A DNA stretch of 64,000 bases, taken from positions 12,807 to 76,806 of the forward strand of contig NZ_PJJS01000043.1 in NCBI RefSeq assembly GCF_002929845.1, in the 5' to 3' direction. The notes under the pieces are model-generated. The model was not told the origin of the DNA. It saw only the letters and a program-made list of their open reading frames with translations, and made no database searches. Position numbers and translations under genes: made by a program. This DNA is from Cryobacterium sp. M96 (GTDB taxonomy: Bacteria > Actinomycetota > Actinomycetes > Actinomycetales > Microbacteriaceae). Shown piece after piece: positions 54,834-64,000 of the stretch (its first letter is position 1; the number at the start of each line of letters is the position of its first letter).

Positions 54834-56125
54834 GATTTGATGTAGGGCTTGCCGGATGCCGCCGGTCCCCGCGACGTTCCGACGAACCCGGCAACGGCGG
54901 CGATGGTGATCAGGTACGGCAGCATGAGCATGAACTCGCTCGGCACCGGCGAACCGATGACACTGAGCACGTTCTGCAAGTTGCTCGCGAACCCGAACAG
55001 GAGGGCGGCCAGCGTGGCCCGGATCGGATCCCAACGGCCGAAGATCACGGCGGCCAGCGCGATGAAGCCGGCTCCGGCGGTCATCTCCTTGCCGAAAGCG
55101 CCCACCGAACCGAGGGTGAAGTAGGCGCCGCCGAGGCCGACGATCGCGCCGGCGAGCGACACGTTCCAGAACCGGGTGCGGCCGACGTTGATGCCGACGG
55201 TGTCTGCCGCCTGGGGGTGCTCGCCCACGCTGCGGAGGCGCAGGCCCCACCGGGTGTGGAAGATGCCGTAGTACACCAAGGCGACGGCCACATACATGAT
55301 GTAGACGATCAGGGTCTGCCGGAACAAGACCGGTCCGATGATCGGGATCTCGCTGAGCAGCGGGATGTTGATCCGCTCGAATCGAGGCGGCTGGTTGAGC
55401 AGGGCCGCGTTGGGCGCCATCACCTGGGAGTAAAGGAAACCGGTGACGCCGATCACGAGAACGTTGAGCACGACACCGACGATGACCTGGTCGACGAAGT
55501 ACTTGATCGAGAACGAGGCGAGCACCATCGAAACGAGAACGCCGGCGAACATGGCCGCGACGAGGCCGAGGATGGGCTGGTTGGTCAGGGACGCCACCAT
55601 GGCCGAGGTGAACGCCCCGGCGAGCAGTTGCCCCTCAATGGCGATGTTGACCACGCCGACCCGTTCGGAGATGACACCGCCGAGAGCACCGAAGATCAGC
55701 GGTACAGCCAGGCTGAGCGAACCGAACAGCAGCCCGGGCACCGGGATGGACTCGCCGGCGGCGGCCCAGACCAGGAATCCGATCAGGAAGAGCACCGCGT
55801 AGACGGAGATAAGCCAGATCGGCACCTGACGCCGGGACTGCACCAGCCACACGCTCACGCCCGTGATCACAAGCAGCAGCACACTGATGACGATGCCGGT
55901 CAGCCGGGTGGGCAGCAGGAGATCGGGAAGCTGGATCAGGTCGCTCGAGGTGGAGAGCCGCATGGTGCTGACGCCCTCGCGGCCGAAGGCCACGAAGAGC
56001 GCGAAGGCGACGACGGTGAAAATCGCCAGGGCGATGGGCGACTTCCAACTCTTCACGATTTTGAAGTCGGGGCGATCGTCGGCGGTCGACGATACGGGCT
56101 GGACGGCCGGGGCAACGGTGCTCAC
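54830..56125 (-). CDS. Nucleoside ABC transporter permease (BPD_transp_2), second subunit
   Basis: The 431-aa membrane protein has ten or so helices. The core permease domain (about 130-420) has VPLIFGALGGVISERVGVVN-like and GLRLRSVGEHPQAADTVGIN motifs. It resembles NupQ/YufQ-type partners of BMP-dependent nucleoside importers. The N-terminal extension of about 120 residues adds extra helices. GTG 56125 overlaps the previous permease stop by 4 nt. Confidence 0.9.
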   Translation of the reverse strand: MSTVAPAVQPVSSTADDRPDFKIVKSWKSPIALAIFTVVAFALFVAFGREGVSTMRLSTSSDLIQLPDLLLPTRLTGIVISVLLLVITGVSVWLVQSRRQVPIWLISVYAVLFLIGFLVWAAAGESIPVPGLLFGSLSLAVPLIFGALGGVISERVGVVNIAIEGQLLAGAFTSAMVASLTNQPILGLVAAMFAGVLVSMVLASFSIKYFVDQVIVGVVLNVLVIGVTGFLYSQVMAPNAALLNQPPRFERINIPLLSEIPIIGPVLFRQTLIVYIMYVAVALVYYGIFHTRWGLRLRSVGEHPQAADTVGINVGRTRFWNVSLAGAIVGLGGAYFTLGSVGAFGKEMTAGAGFIALAAVIFGRWDPIRATLAALLFGFASNLQNVLSVIGSPVPSEFMLMLPYLITIAAVAGFVGTSRGPAASGKPYIKS

Positions 56126-57386
56126 TGTGCAGCCACCTCCTGGGAAACGTTGGGCAGTGCCCGGCGGGGCGCGGAGCCCGGGGCCGGCAGTCGGAAGATG
56201 GCCCGCACGAGAGGCGGAGCCGCGATGAAAAGCACGATCAGTGACTGCACGACGAGCACGATGTCGATCGGCACACCCTCGGCCGCCTGCATCGAGAAAC
56301 CGCCGGCCTTGAACGCGCCGAACAGGATGCCCGCGGCGAACACACCCCAGGGCTTGGAACGGCCCAGCAGCGCGACCGTGATCGCATCGAAGCCGATGCC
56401 GGAGTCCAGTCCGGCGCCGAAACCGCTGGTCGTGGTTCCGAGCACCTGGTTGATGCCGGCCAGGCCGATCAGTCCGCCCGAGAACAGCATCGCGTAGACG
56501 TAGATGCGCTTGACGCTGATGCCGGCGACGCGCGCCGCGTGGGGGTTCAGTCCCACGGCCCGGAACTGGAAGCCCAGGTTCGACCGGGACAGCAGCCACC
56601 AGGTGAAAACCGTGGCGGCGATGGCCAGGATGAAGCCGAAGTGCAGCGAGTACGTCGAGCCGAGAAGGTCGGGGAAGACCGCGGTGACCTTCGTCGCCGG
56701 GCTCTTCGGGTTGTTCGATCCGGGGGTCTTCAGGAAGCCCTCGCGCAGCAGGTAGCTGACCAGGTAGAACGCGACGTAGTTGAGCATGATCGTGGTGATC
56801 ACCTCATGGGCGCCGGTGCGGGCCTTGAGCAGACCCACGATCCCACCCCAGAGGGCGCCGCCGAGCACGCCGGCCACGAGGGCCGCGACCATGTGCAGGC
56901 CGTAGGGCAGGTCGACGGCGAAACCGACCCAGCCGCCGAGGGCGGCGGCGATCAGCATCTGGCCGCGGCCACCGATGTTGAACATGCCCACCCGGAAGCC
57001 CAGCGCCACGCCGAGCCCCGCCATGATCAGCGGGGTCGCGAAGGTGAGCGTCTCGGTGAGCGGCTTGATGCCGGCGGCGAAGCTCGGTCGACGGAAGTTG
57101 TAGACCGACCCCTGGAACAGGGCCGAGTAGGCGCCGGACACGGAATACCAGACTTCCCGCAGCAGGTCGCCGGGCCGGGAGAAGAAGTAGCCTGCGGCTT
57201 CCTGAACGCCCTCGTTGGTGAAGGCGATCATGATGCCGCCGACGAAGAGCGCGAGCACGACGGCGAGCACGGAGATGATCGCGTTGCCGGTGGTGATCTC
57301 GCGAAACGCCTGGTTCCAGCGGGACGGCTGTTCGGGGGCCGGGCTTGACGGCGTTCCTGACTCGGTCGTGGGACCCTGTGTCGCGC

Positions 57387-57390
<4 letters not shown>
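56122..57390 (-). CDS. Nucleoside ABC transporter permease, first subunit
   Basis: The 422-aa permease of the BPD_transp_2 family has about ten helices, with [14 protein letters not shown] and [18 protein letters not shown] motifs. It pairs with the second permease and the double ATPase. Overlaps of 4 nt at both ends show strict operon organisation. Substrate is inferred from BMP and from catabolic genes downstream. Confidence 0.92.
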
Positions 57391-58907
<1,517 letters not shown>

Positions 58908-58914
58908 GTCGTCG

Positions 58915-58920
58915 ATTCTA
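58915..58920 (-). promoter_or_regulatory. Putative -10 box for transporter ATPase (leaderless)
   Basis: TAGAAT on the minus strand is followed by 7 nt and ATG 58907. No SD is present. Confidence 0.55.
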
Positions 58921-59029
58921 TTCAGTGACGAGCGAAAGTTGACGCTCTTGCTCATATGTTGGCGGGGTGGCACCGTTCGCTTGGGTGTGCAGGCATCCCG
59001 GCCGACGACATCCGCCCACTGACGCAAGA

Positions 59030-59058
59030 GGGGAGGCCCGCAAGATGCGTGCCTCCCC
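59030..59058 (-). terminator. Hairpin between BMP gene and transporter ATPase
   Basis: GGGGAGGC (59030-59037) pairs with GCCTCCCC (59051-59058), with an inner CGCA-aga-TGCG stem. It lies 26 bp past the BMP stop. Partial termination here would favour abundant binding protein over membrane subunits. Confidence 0.7.
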
Positions 59059-59084
59059 GACTGCGTCTGAGTGCTGCTTCGGTG

Positions 59085-60179
59085 CTACTTCGGGGTCGCG
59101 GGCGACTCAACCTTGAGAGCACCGCTGATGATGTCGGCCTTGATGGCCTCGATCTCGGTCATGACCGCGGGGTCGACCTTGGACTCCCAGTCGTGGAGCG
59201 GGGCGATGTCGACGCCCTCGTTCTCGAGCGTGCCGACGTAGGGGGTGGACGAGAAGTCGCCCTCAGCGTCGTCGAGGATGATCTGCTCGGTGGCATCCGT
59301 CATCTGCTTGAGTACCGAGGTGAGGTACAGCGATGCGAACTCGGGCGTGGTCTCGAACAGGTCGCTGTCGACACCGATGATGGCGACGTCCTTGCCGGAG
59401 TCCTGAATGGCCTGCGCGGTGCCCTGGAAGAGCGGTCCGGCGACCGGGAGGATGATGTCAGCGCCGGCGTCGATCAGAGTGGTGCTGAGCGCCTTGCCCT
59501 GGTTGATGTCGTCGAAGCCACCGGCGAACAGGCCGGTCTGGGTGGCCTTGTCCCAGCCGCTGACGGTGACGTCGGTGCCCTTCTTCTCGTTGTGGTACGC
59601 GACGCCGTCGACAAAGCCGTCCATGAAGATGGTGACCGACGGGAACTGGAGTCCGCCGTAGGTGCCGACGACTCCGGTCTTGGTGGTGCCCGCGGCCAGG
59701 TAGCCGGCCAGGAACGCGGCCTGCGCCGTGTCGTACAGCACCGGCTTCACGTTGTCGAGCGTCAGCGGGCTGAAGTCGTCATTGGAGAGCGCGGAGTCGA
59801 TCAGCGCGAAGTTGGTGTCGGGCGCGGCCTGGGCGGCATCGCGGGTGGCGTTGGAGAGGGCGAAACCGACGGTGAGGACGAAGTCGCAACCCTGGTCGAC
59901 CATGCTCGAGACGTTCGGGCCGTACTGGTCTTCCGACTTGGACTCGGCCTGCTGGAATTCGATGCCGAGCTCGTCGGAGGCCTTGGTGATGCCCTCGAAG
60001 CTGGACTGGTTGAAGGACTTGTCGTCGAAGCCGCCGAAGTCGGAGACGATGCAGGGCAGGTAGTCGGATTCGGCACCGCCACCAGCGGTTCCCTCATCGG
60101 TCGGCGCCGGCGCACAGGCTGCGAGAAGGGCCACGACGCCCAACGTGGCAAGGCCGCTGAATGCGACCCGTCGTTTCAT
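59085..60179 (-). CDS. BMP-family nucleoside-binding lipoprotein
   Basis: The 364-aa lipoprotein has a signal peptide and lipobox LAAC with Cys22, a short Thr/Gly linker, then a BMP/Med fold with CIVSDFGGFDDKSFNQSS, IGVDSDLF and a C-terminal LHDWESKV segment. BMP lipoproteins bind purine or pyrimidine nucleosides outside the membrane. ATG 60179 follows GGAGG by 14 nt; TTG 60188 is an alternative. It is the first gene of the import-catabolism operon. Confidence 0.93.
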   Translation of the reverse strand: MKRRVAFSGLATLGVVALLAACAPAPTDEGTAGGGAESDYLPCIVSDFGGFDDKSFNQSSFEGITKASDELGIEFQQAESKSEDQYGPNVSSMVDQGCDFVLTVGFALSNATRDAAQAAPDTNFALIDSALSNDDFSPLTLDNVKPVLYDTAQAAFLAGYLAAGTTKTGVVGTYGGLQFPSVTIFMDGFVDGVAYHNEKKGTDVTVSGWDKATQTGLFAGGFDDINQGKALSTTLIDAGADIILPVAGPLFQGTAQAIQDSGKDVAIIGVDSDLFETTPEFASLYLTSVLKQMTDATEQIILDDAEGDFSSTPYVGTLENEGVDIAPLHDWESKVDPAVMTEIEAIKADIISGALKVESPATPK

Positions 60180-60391
60180 GATTGTCAAAATGACCTCCAA
60201 TGGTCGCCCGGCGCGGGTTCGCAAGGGGCTGTATTGGTTTACACGCTATCGAATGATTCTCTGCTCAGAGGAGCAAAACGGGCCCGTGGGCGAAAGGTTA
60301 TCAAGACGCGATACTGGTCCGCGGGAGGCCCGCCGGACGCCCCGGCCGAATCGGGCCCGAAAATGCCCTCGATCGGGGGGTTTGATGCCGA

Positions 60392-61513
60392 TTAGAGCAC
60401 GTCGTTGCTGCCGGACAGCTTTAGCGCGTCGACGACGGCCTTGACCTTCTGCGCGTTGGCGCTGGTGGTGATGAGGAGGGCGTCCGGGGTGTCGACCACG
60501 ACGATGTCCTCGACGCCGATCAGGGCGATCATGCGCCCGGTGTGGCTGACCACGATCCCGCTCGAGGAGTCCGCAAGCACCCGGGCACCGTCGCCGAGAA
60601 TGGCGAGATCGCGCTTGCGGCCGTTGGCGTGGATTTTCGCGATCGATGCGAAGTCACCCACGTCGTCCCAGTCGAACTGGCCGGGGATCACGGCGAGCCT
60701 GCCGCGGGCGGCCGCCGGTTCGGCGACCGAGTAGTCGATCGCGATCTTCTTCAGGCGGGGCCAGACGCGGTCGACCACGGCGCCGCGGCGCGGGGTATCC
60801 CAGGCCTCGGCCAGTTCGAGCAGCCCGGCGAGAAGTTCGGGCTCGGACGCCCCGATCTCTTCGAGCAGGCGGTCGGCGCGGGCGATGTACATGCCGGCGT
60901 TCCAGAAATAGGTGCCGTTGGCCAGGTAGTCCTGGGCGGTGGCAAGGTCGGGCTTCTCCACGAAAGAGTCCACCGACAGGGCGCTGGCGGCGCCGGCAAT
61001 GTGCAGCGCGCCGGCGGTCTTGATATAGCCGAAGCCGACGGCCGGCTCCGTGGGCTGAATGCCGATGGTGGCGATGTAGCCGGCGTCGGCGGCGCGCACG
61101 GCCTCGGCGACCGCCTGGCGGAACAGGTGGTGTCCCTTGATCACGTGGTCGGCGGCGAAGGAGCCGATGATGACGCCCGGTTCGCGTTTCTCCAGAATCG
61201 CCGCGGCCAGGCCGATGGCGGCGGTGGACTCGCGCGGCTCGCTTTCGAGCACCACGTTCAGGTCGGCGAGCTCGGGGAGCTGCTCCTCGACGGCGGCGCG
61301 GTGCGCGCGGCCGGTGACCACCATGATGCGCTGCTCGCCCGACAGAGGTGCGAGGCGATCCCAGGTGGCCCGGAGCAGGGTCTGGCCGGAGCCGGTCAGG
61401 TCGTGCAGGAATTTGGGGGCGTCGGCGCGGGACAGCGGCCACAGCCGGGATCCGATCCCACCGGCGGGAATCACGCTGTAGAAACGATCGAGTGGTTCCG
61501 TGGAAGGCAGCAT
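60392..61513 (-). CDS. manC: Mannose-1-phosphate guanylyltransferase
   Basis: The 373-aa enzyme makes GDP-mannose from Man-1-P and GTP. It has PAGGIGSRLWPLSR (16-29), SFVEKPD, YFWNAGMYI and KIAIDYSV. The isomerase domain of bifunctional ManC proteins is absent. The ATG has TAGTCT 6 nt upstream and no SD. It is divergent from a GT4 gene across 79 bp, an arrangement that suggests GDP-mannose supply for it. Confidence 0.93.
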   Translation of the reverse strand: MLPSTEPLDRFYSVIPAGGIGSRLWPLSRADAPKFLHDLTGSGQTLLRATWDRLAPLSGEQRIMVVTGRAHRAAVEEQLPELADLNVVLESEPRESTAAIGLAAAILEKREPGVIIGSFAADHVIKGHHLFRQAVAEAVRAADAGYIATIGIQPTEPAVGFGYIKTAGALHIAGAASALSVDSFVEKPDLATAQDYLANGTYFWNAGMYIARADRLLEEIGASEPELLAGLLELAEAWDTPRRGAVVDRVWPRLKKIAIDYSVAEPAAARGRLAVIPGQFDWDDVGDFASIAKIHANGRKRDLAILGDGARVLADSSSGIVVSHTGRMIALIGVEDIVVVDTPDALLITTSANAQKVKAVVDALKLSGSNDVL

Positions 61514-61519
61514 TCGGCC

Positions 61520-61525
61520 AGACTA
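61520..61525 (-). promoter_or_regulatory. Putative -10 box for manC (leaderless)
   Basis: TAGTCT on the minus strand is followed by 6 nt and ATG 61513. Confidence 0.5.
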
Positions 61526-61579
61526 CCGCCCGGTCCACGCCGTTCACGGTGCGTTCACCTGCCCGCCGGAGGGCGTGCC

Positions 61580-61585
61580 TAGGGT
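61580..61585 (+). promoter_or_regulatory. Putative -10 box for GT4 gene (leaderless)
   Basis: TAGGGT lies 7 nt before ATG 61593. The intervening CACCCTC is not a ribosome binding site. Confidence 0.55.
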
Positions 61586-61592
61586 CACCCTC

Positions 61593-62747
61593 ATGAGGGT
61601 TGCACTCATCACCGAAAGTTTTCTGCCCACGGTCAGCGGAGTCACCACGAGCGTGTGCAAGGTGCTCGAGCATCTTTCCCGCACGGGCCACGACGCGATG
61701 GTCATCGCCCCGGCCGGCGCCCCGGCCGAGTACGCCGGGTTCCCCGTGCACGGTGTTCCCGCGGCACGCTACCGGCAGTTCCCGGTGGGAATGCCCAGCC
61801 CGCAGGTGCACCGCCTGCTGGCCGATTTCGCCCCGGACGTGCTGCACGCTGCGTCGCCGTTCCTGCTCGGCGCACAGGGCATCGCGGCCGCGAACCGGCA
61901 GGACGTTCCCAGCGTCGCCGTTTTCCAGACGGATGTCGCCGGCTACGCCCGCCGCAACCGGCTCGGCCCGGCCGCGCAGTCCGTCTGGCGTTTCGTCAAG
62001 TGGGTGCACGAGGGAGCCGACCTCACCCTGGCTCCCTCCTCCGCGTCGATGGCGGACCTGCGCCGCATCGGCCTGCGGCGGCTGGCGCACTGGACCCGCG
62101 GCGTCGACCTGGTCGGCTACCACCCCAACCGGAGATCCGACCCGGAGGCGTCGGCGCTGCGGAGCCGGCTGGCCCCGAACGGGGAGGTCGTCGTGGGCTA
62201 CGTCGGCCGCCTGGCACCGGAGAAGCAGGTGGAGAGGTTCCGGGCCCTGCGCGGGCTGCCCGGCATCCGTCTCGCCCTCGTCGGCGACGGCCCGTCGCGG
62301 CCGGCGCTCGAGCGGGAGCTCGCCGGGATGCCGGTGACCTGGCTCGGCCGCCTGGACGGGGCGGATCTCGCCCGGGCTTACGCGAGCTTCGACCTGTTCC
62401 TGCACGCGGGCACCGAGGAGACCTTCGGCCAGACCCTGCAGGAGGCGCACGCCGCCGGGCTGCCGGTCGTCGCACCGCGGGCCGGCGGCCCGATCGACCT
62501 GGTCAGCCACGGTGAAAACGGTTTCCTCTTCATTCCGGACGACGAGAGAGACCTGCGCCGCTGCGTCGCCCGGCTGGTCCTGGACCCTGCGCTGCGGCGG
62601 CGGATGGGCGAGGCGGGACGACGGAGCGTGCTCGGTCGATCCTGGGAAAACGTGTGCGGCGCGCTGCTGGCGCATTACGAGCAGGTCGTCGACGAACGAG
62701 CCGCCGTTCGCGCCTTGGTTGCGGTTCCGCTGTCAATGCAGCGCTAG
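61593..62747 (+). CDS. GT4 glycosyltransferase, PimB/MgtA-like mannosyltransferase
   Basis: The 384-aa GT-B enzyme has an N-terminal ESFLPTVSGVTTSV motif, FQTDVAGYARR, a C-terminal GYVGRLAPEKQVERF and a complete EX7E in EETFGQTLQEA. This is the pattern of actinobacterial alpha-mannosyltransferases that act on glycolipids or lipoglycans. The divergent GDP-mannose gene supports a mannosyl donor, though PimB-like and MgtA-like roles cannot be separated here. Confidence 0.86.
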   Translation: MRVALITESFLPTVSGVTTSVCKVLEHLSRTGHDAMVIAPAGAPAEYAGFPVHGVPAARYRQFPVGMPSPQVHRLLADFAPDVLHAASPFLLGAQGIAAANRQDVPSVAVFQTDVAGYARRNRLGPAAQSVWRFVKWVHEGADLTLAPSSASMADLRRIGLRRLAHWTRGVDLVGYHPNRRSDPEASALRSRLAPNGEVVVGYVGRLAPEKQVERFRALRGLPGIRLALVGDGPSRPALERELAGMPVTWLGRLDGADLARAYASFDLFLHAGTEETFGQTLQEAHAAGLPVVAPRAGGPIDLVSHGENGFLFIPDDERDLRRCVARLVLDPALRRRMGEAGRRSVLGRSWENVCGALLAHYEQVVDERAAVRALVAVPLSMQR

Positions 62748-62783
62748 CCGGACATTCGCGTTTTATCTCGGCACAGAGACACT

Positions 62784-62789
62784 TATAAT
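62784..62789 (+). promoter_or_regulatory. Consensus -10 box for sdh operon
   Basis: TATAAT, a perfect -10, lies 72 bp before the sdhC start. No clear -35 hexamer is seen at 16-18 nt spacing. A leader of about 65 nt is implied. Confidence 0.6.
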
Positions 62790-62860
62790 TGTTCTATGCG
62801 CGCACGGCGCATTGTCGGCCAGCTTCGTCGAGGCCGCCACACAGCCAGGGAGGGTTGGTC

Positions 62861-63274
62861 ATGCCAGAGCAGGCAGCGACACTGACATCCCAGCAGAAGA
62901 CGACATCACGTCGCCCCGCCGGAACCCTGTATCGGGGCCGTGAGGGCATGTGGTCGTGGGTCCTCCACCGCATTACGGGTGTTGCGATCTTCTTCTTCTT
63001 GCTGGTTCACATCTTGGACACCGCGCTGGTGCGCGTCAGCCCGGAGGCCTACAACGCGGTCATCAGCAGCTATCAGACGCCGATCATGGGCCTCGGCGAA
63101 ACCGCGCTCGTCGGGGCCATCGTGTTCCACGCCTTCAACGGGATTCGGATCATCCTGATCGACTTCTGGAACGCCAAGTACCAGAAGGCCATGTTCTACG
63201 TCGTGGTCGCCCTGTGGGTGGTAACGATGCTCGCCTTCGTGCCGCGCCACCTGATCAACGTGTTCAGCCACTAG
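62861..63274 (+). CDS. sdhC: Succinate dehydrogenase cytochrome b556 subunit
   Basis: The 137-aa membrane anchor has three helices, with SWVLHRITGVAIFFFLLVH in helix one (candidate heme-side His) and FHAFNGIRI in helix two. It anchors the flavoprotein and iron-sulfur subunits and takes part in menaquinone binding. GGGAGGG precedes ATG 62861. It is first of sdhC-sdhD-sdhA. Confidence 0.95.
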   Translation: MPEQAATLTSQQKTTSRRPAGTLYRGREGMWSWVLHRITGVAIFFFLLVHILDTALVRVSPEAYNAVISSYQTPIMGLGETALVGAIVFHAFNGIRIILIDFWNAKYQKAMFYVVVALWVVTMLAFVPRHLINVFSH

Positions 63275-63287
63275 AACGGGGAGAGCC

Positions 63288-63740
63288 ATGACATCCACAA
63301 TCGAAGCTCCCCGCAGCCCCTACTCCCGCGCGCCGCGCTCCCGCGGCGTGAACTGGGAGAAGTGGGGCTGGATCTACATGCGCGTCTCCGGCGTCGTGCT
63401 GGTCGTGCTCATCTTCGGACACCTCTTCGTCAACCTGATGGTCGGCGAGGGCGTCAGCGCCCTCAACTTTGCTTTCGTCGCCGGCAAGCTGACCACCCCG
63501 TTCTGGATGGTCTGGGACGTTCTCATGCTCTGGCTCGCCCTGATCCACGGCGGCAATGGCATGCGCACGCTGGTCAACGACTACGCCACGCAGCGTCTGA
63601 CCCGCGGCATCCTGAAGTCCGCCATCCTGGCGGCCGTCGTGATCCTGATCGTGCTCGGCACGCTCGTGGTCTTCACGTTCGACCCTTGCCCGGCCGGTTC
63701 GCCCGCCGATCTTCTTCCTTCGTTTTGCTCGGCCATTTAG
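63288..63740 (+). CDS. sdhD: Succinate dehydrogenase membrane anchor subunit
   Basis: The 150-aa protein has three helices, with [18 protein letters not shown] and [11 protein letters not shown] carrying candidate heme His residues. It starts 13 bp after sdhC, with an SD (GGGGAGAG) upstream. A C-terminal tail with two Cys residues follows the last helix. Confidence 0.94.
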   Translation: MTSTIEAPRSPYSRAPRSRGVNWEKWGWIYMRVSGVVLVVLIFGHLFVNLMVGEGVSALNFAFVAGKLTTPFWMVWDVLMLWLALIHGGNGMRTLVNDYATQRLTRGILKSAILAAVVILIVLGTLVVFTFDPCPAGSPADLLPSFCSAI

Positions 63741-63757
63741 GAGCTGCTAAAACCCAT

Positions 63758-64000
63758 ATGACTACGGATGCTTCAACCGCGCCCTCAGAGTCCACCGTCA
63801 TCGACGGTGTGCACTACCACCAGTTCGACATCGTCATCGTGGGAGCCGGGGGTGCCGGTATGCGTGCCGCCATCGAAGCCGGCTCCGGCGCCAGCACGGC
63901 CGTGATCTCCAAGCTGTATCCGACGCGTTCGCACACGGGTGCGGCGCAGGGCGGGATGGCCGCGGCCCTCGCCAACGTCGAAGAGGACAACTGGGAATGG
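63758..64000 (+). CDS. sdhA: Succinate dehydrogenase flavoprotein subunit, 5' part
   Basis: The first 81 residues are present; the gene runs off the window. FAD-binding [14 protein letters not shown] and SHTGAAQGG, containing the conserved His of covalent FAD attachment, are visible. It starts 17 bp after sdhD, with TAGGAG upstream. Confidence 0.95.
   Translation, partial: MTTDASTAPSESTVIDGVHYHQFDIVIVGAGGAGMRAAIEAGSGASTAVISKLYPTRSHTGAAQGGMAAALANVEEDNWEW

Noticed and set aside
60145..60391. 99-aa plus-strand frame in the gap upstream of the BMP gene
   Set aside because: Arg/Pro-rich, no ribosome site, and it overlaps the BMP 5' end and the manC 3' end; better explained as promoter region.

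Overview
The window is GC-rich actinobacterial chromosome, most likely Microbacteriaceae. The evidence is high G+C with many GTG starts, an acyl-CoA carboxylase epsilon subunit, a mycobacterial-type NAD(P)H-quinone dehydrogenase, and a gene order that (from memory) follows the Mycobacterium tuberculosis Rv3264c-Rv3318 neighbourhood: rml/LCP, purE-purK, GtrA, PH-domain protein, birA, accD, accE, maf, accA3, lpdA, punA, pmmB, add, deoA, cdd, sdhCDA. No tRNA, rRNA, insertion sequence, prophage or CRISPR array was seen.

Region 1 (1-2.2 kb) is a sulfane-sulfur response operon: a CoA-disulfide reductase/rhodanese fusion followed by a CstR-like persulfide sensor, with a near-palindromic CsoR/CstR-type operator in front. 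Region 2 (2.2-33.3 kb) is a large cell-surface polysaccharide locus. It holds two O-antigen-ligase-like proteins, a Wzx-type flippase, a Wzm/Wzt ABC exporter, about ten glycosyltransferases (one a GT2-GT4 fusion), GtrA/GtrB-like modules with a DUF2304 protein, two paralogous large polytopic membrane proteins, a secreted lysozyme-like protein with four 103-residue repeats, a membrane-anchored methyltransferase, the complete dTDP-L-rhamnose pathway (RmlA, B, C, D) and an LCP ligase. Together these would build, flip or export, and attach a rhamnose-containing wall glycan. The 11.5-17 kb part looks more AT-rich than its surroundings and is probably the accessory core.

Region 3 (33.3-48.1 kb) is housekeeping: purE/purK, GtrA, a PH-domain protein, birA, the acyl-CoA carboxylase genes (accD-type beta, accE, accA3-type alpha), a LuxR-type two-component system with an extra degenerate kinase-like membrane protein, a TrmA/RumA methyltransferase, Maf and LpdA. 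Region 4 (48.2-60.2 kb) is nucleoside salvage: PNP and phosphopentomutase/phosphohexomutase on the plus strand. Convergent to them is a BMP-type nucleoside ABC importer with cytidine deaminase, thymidine phosphorylase, adenosine deaminase and an unusual PTS EIIA/EIIB pair without an EIIC. Region 5 (60.4-64 kb) holds mannose-1-phosphate guanylyltransferase, a GT4 mannosyltransferase-like gene and the start of sdhCDA.

The least explained signal is an intergenic 77-bp element present three times (19-95, 39366-39442, 48090-48166). It has near-invariant 17-bp inverted arms separated by exactly 43 bp each time. The 43-bp interior is otherwise variable but carries CGAAAAAG, or its reverse complement, at the same offset. 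Other notable signals are a mirrored regulatory region between birA and the carboxylase beta gene, a 405-bp intergenic tract of consecutive hairpins after accE, and a recurrent TANNNT-(6-9 nt)-start architecture suggesting many leaderless mRNAs.
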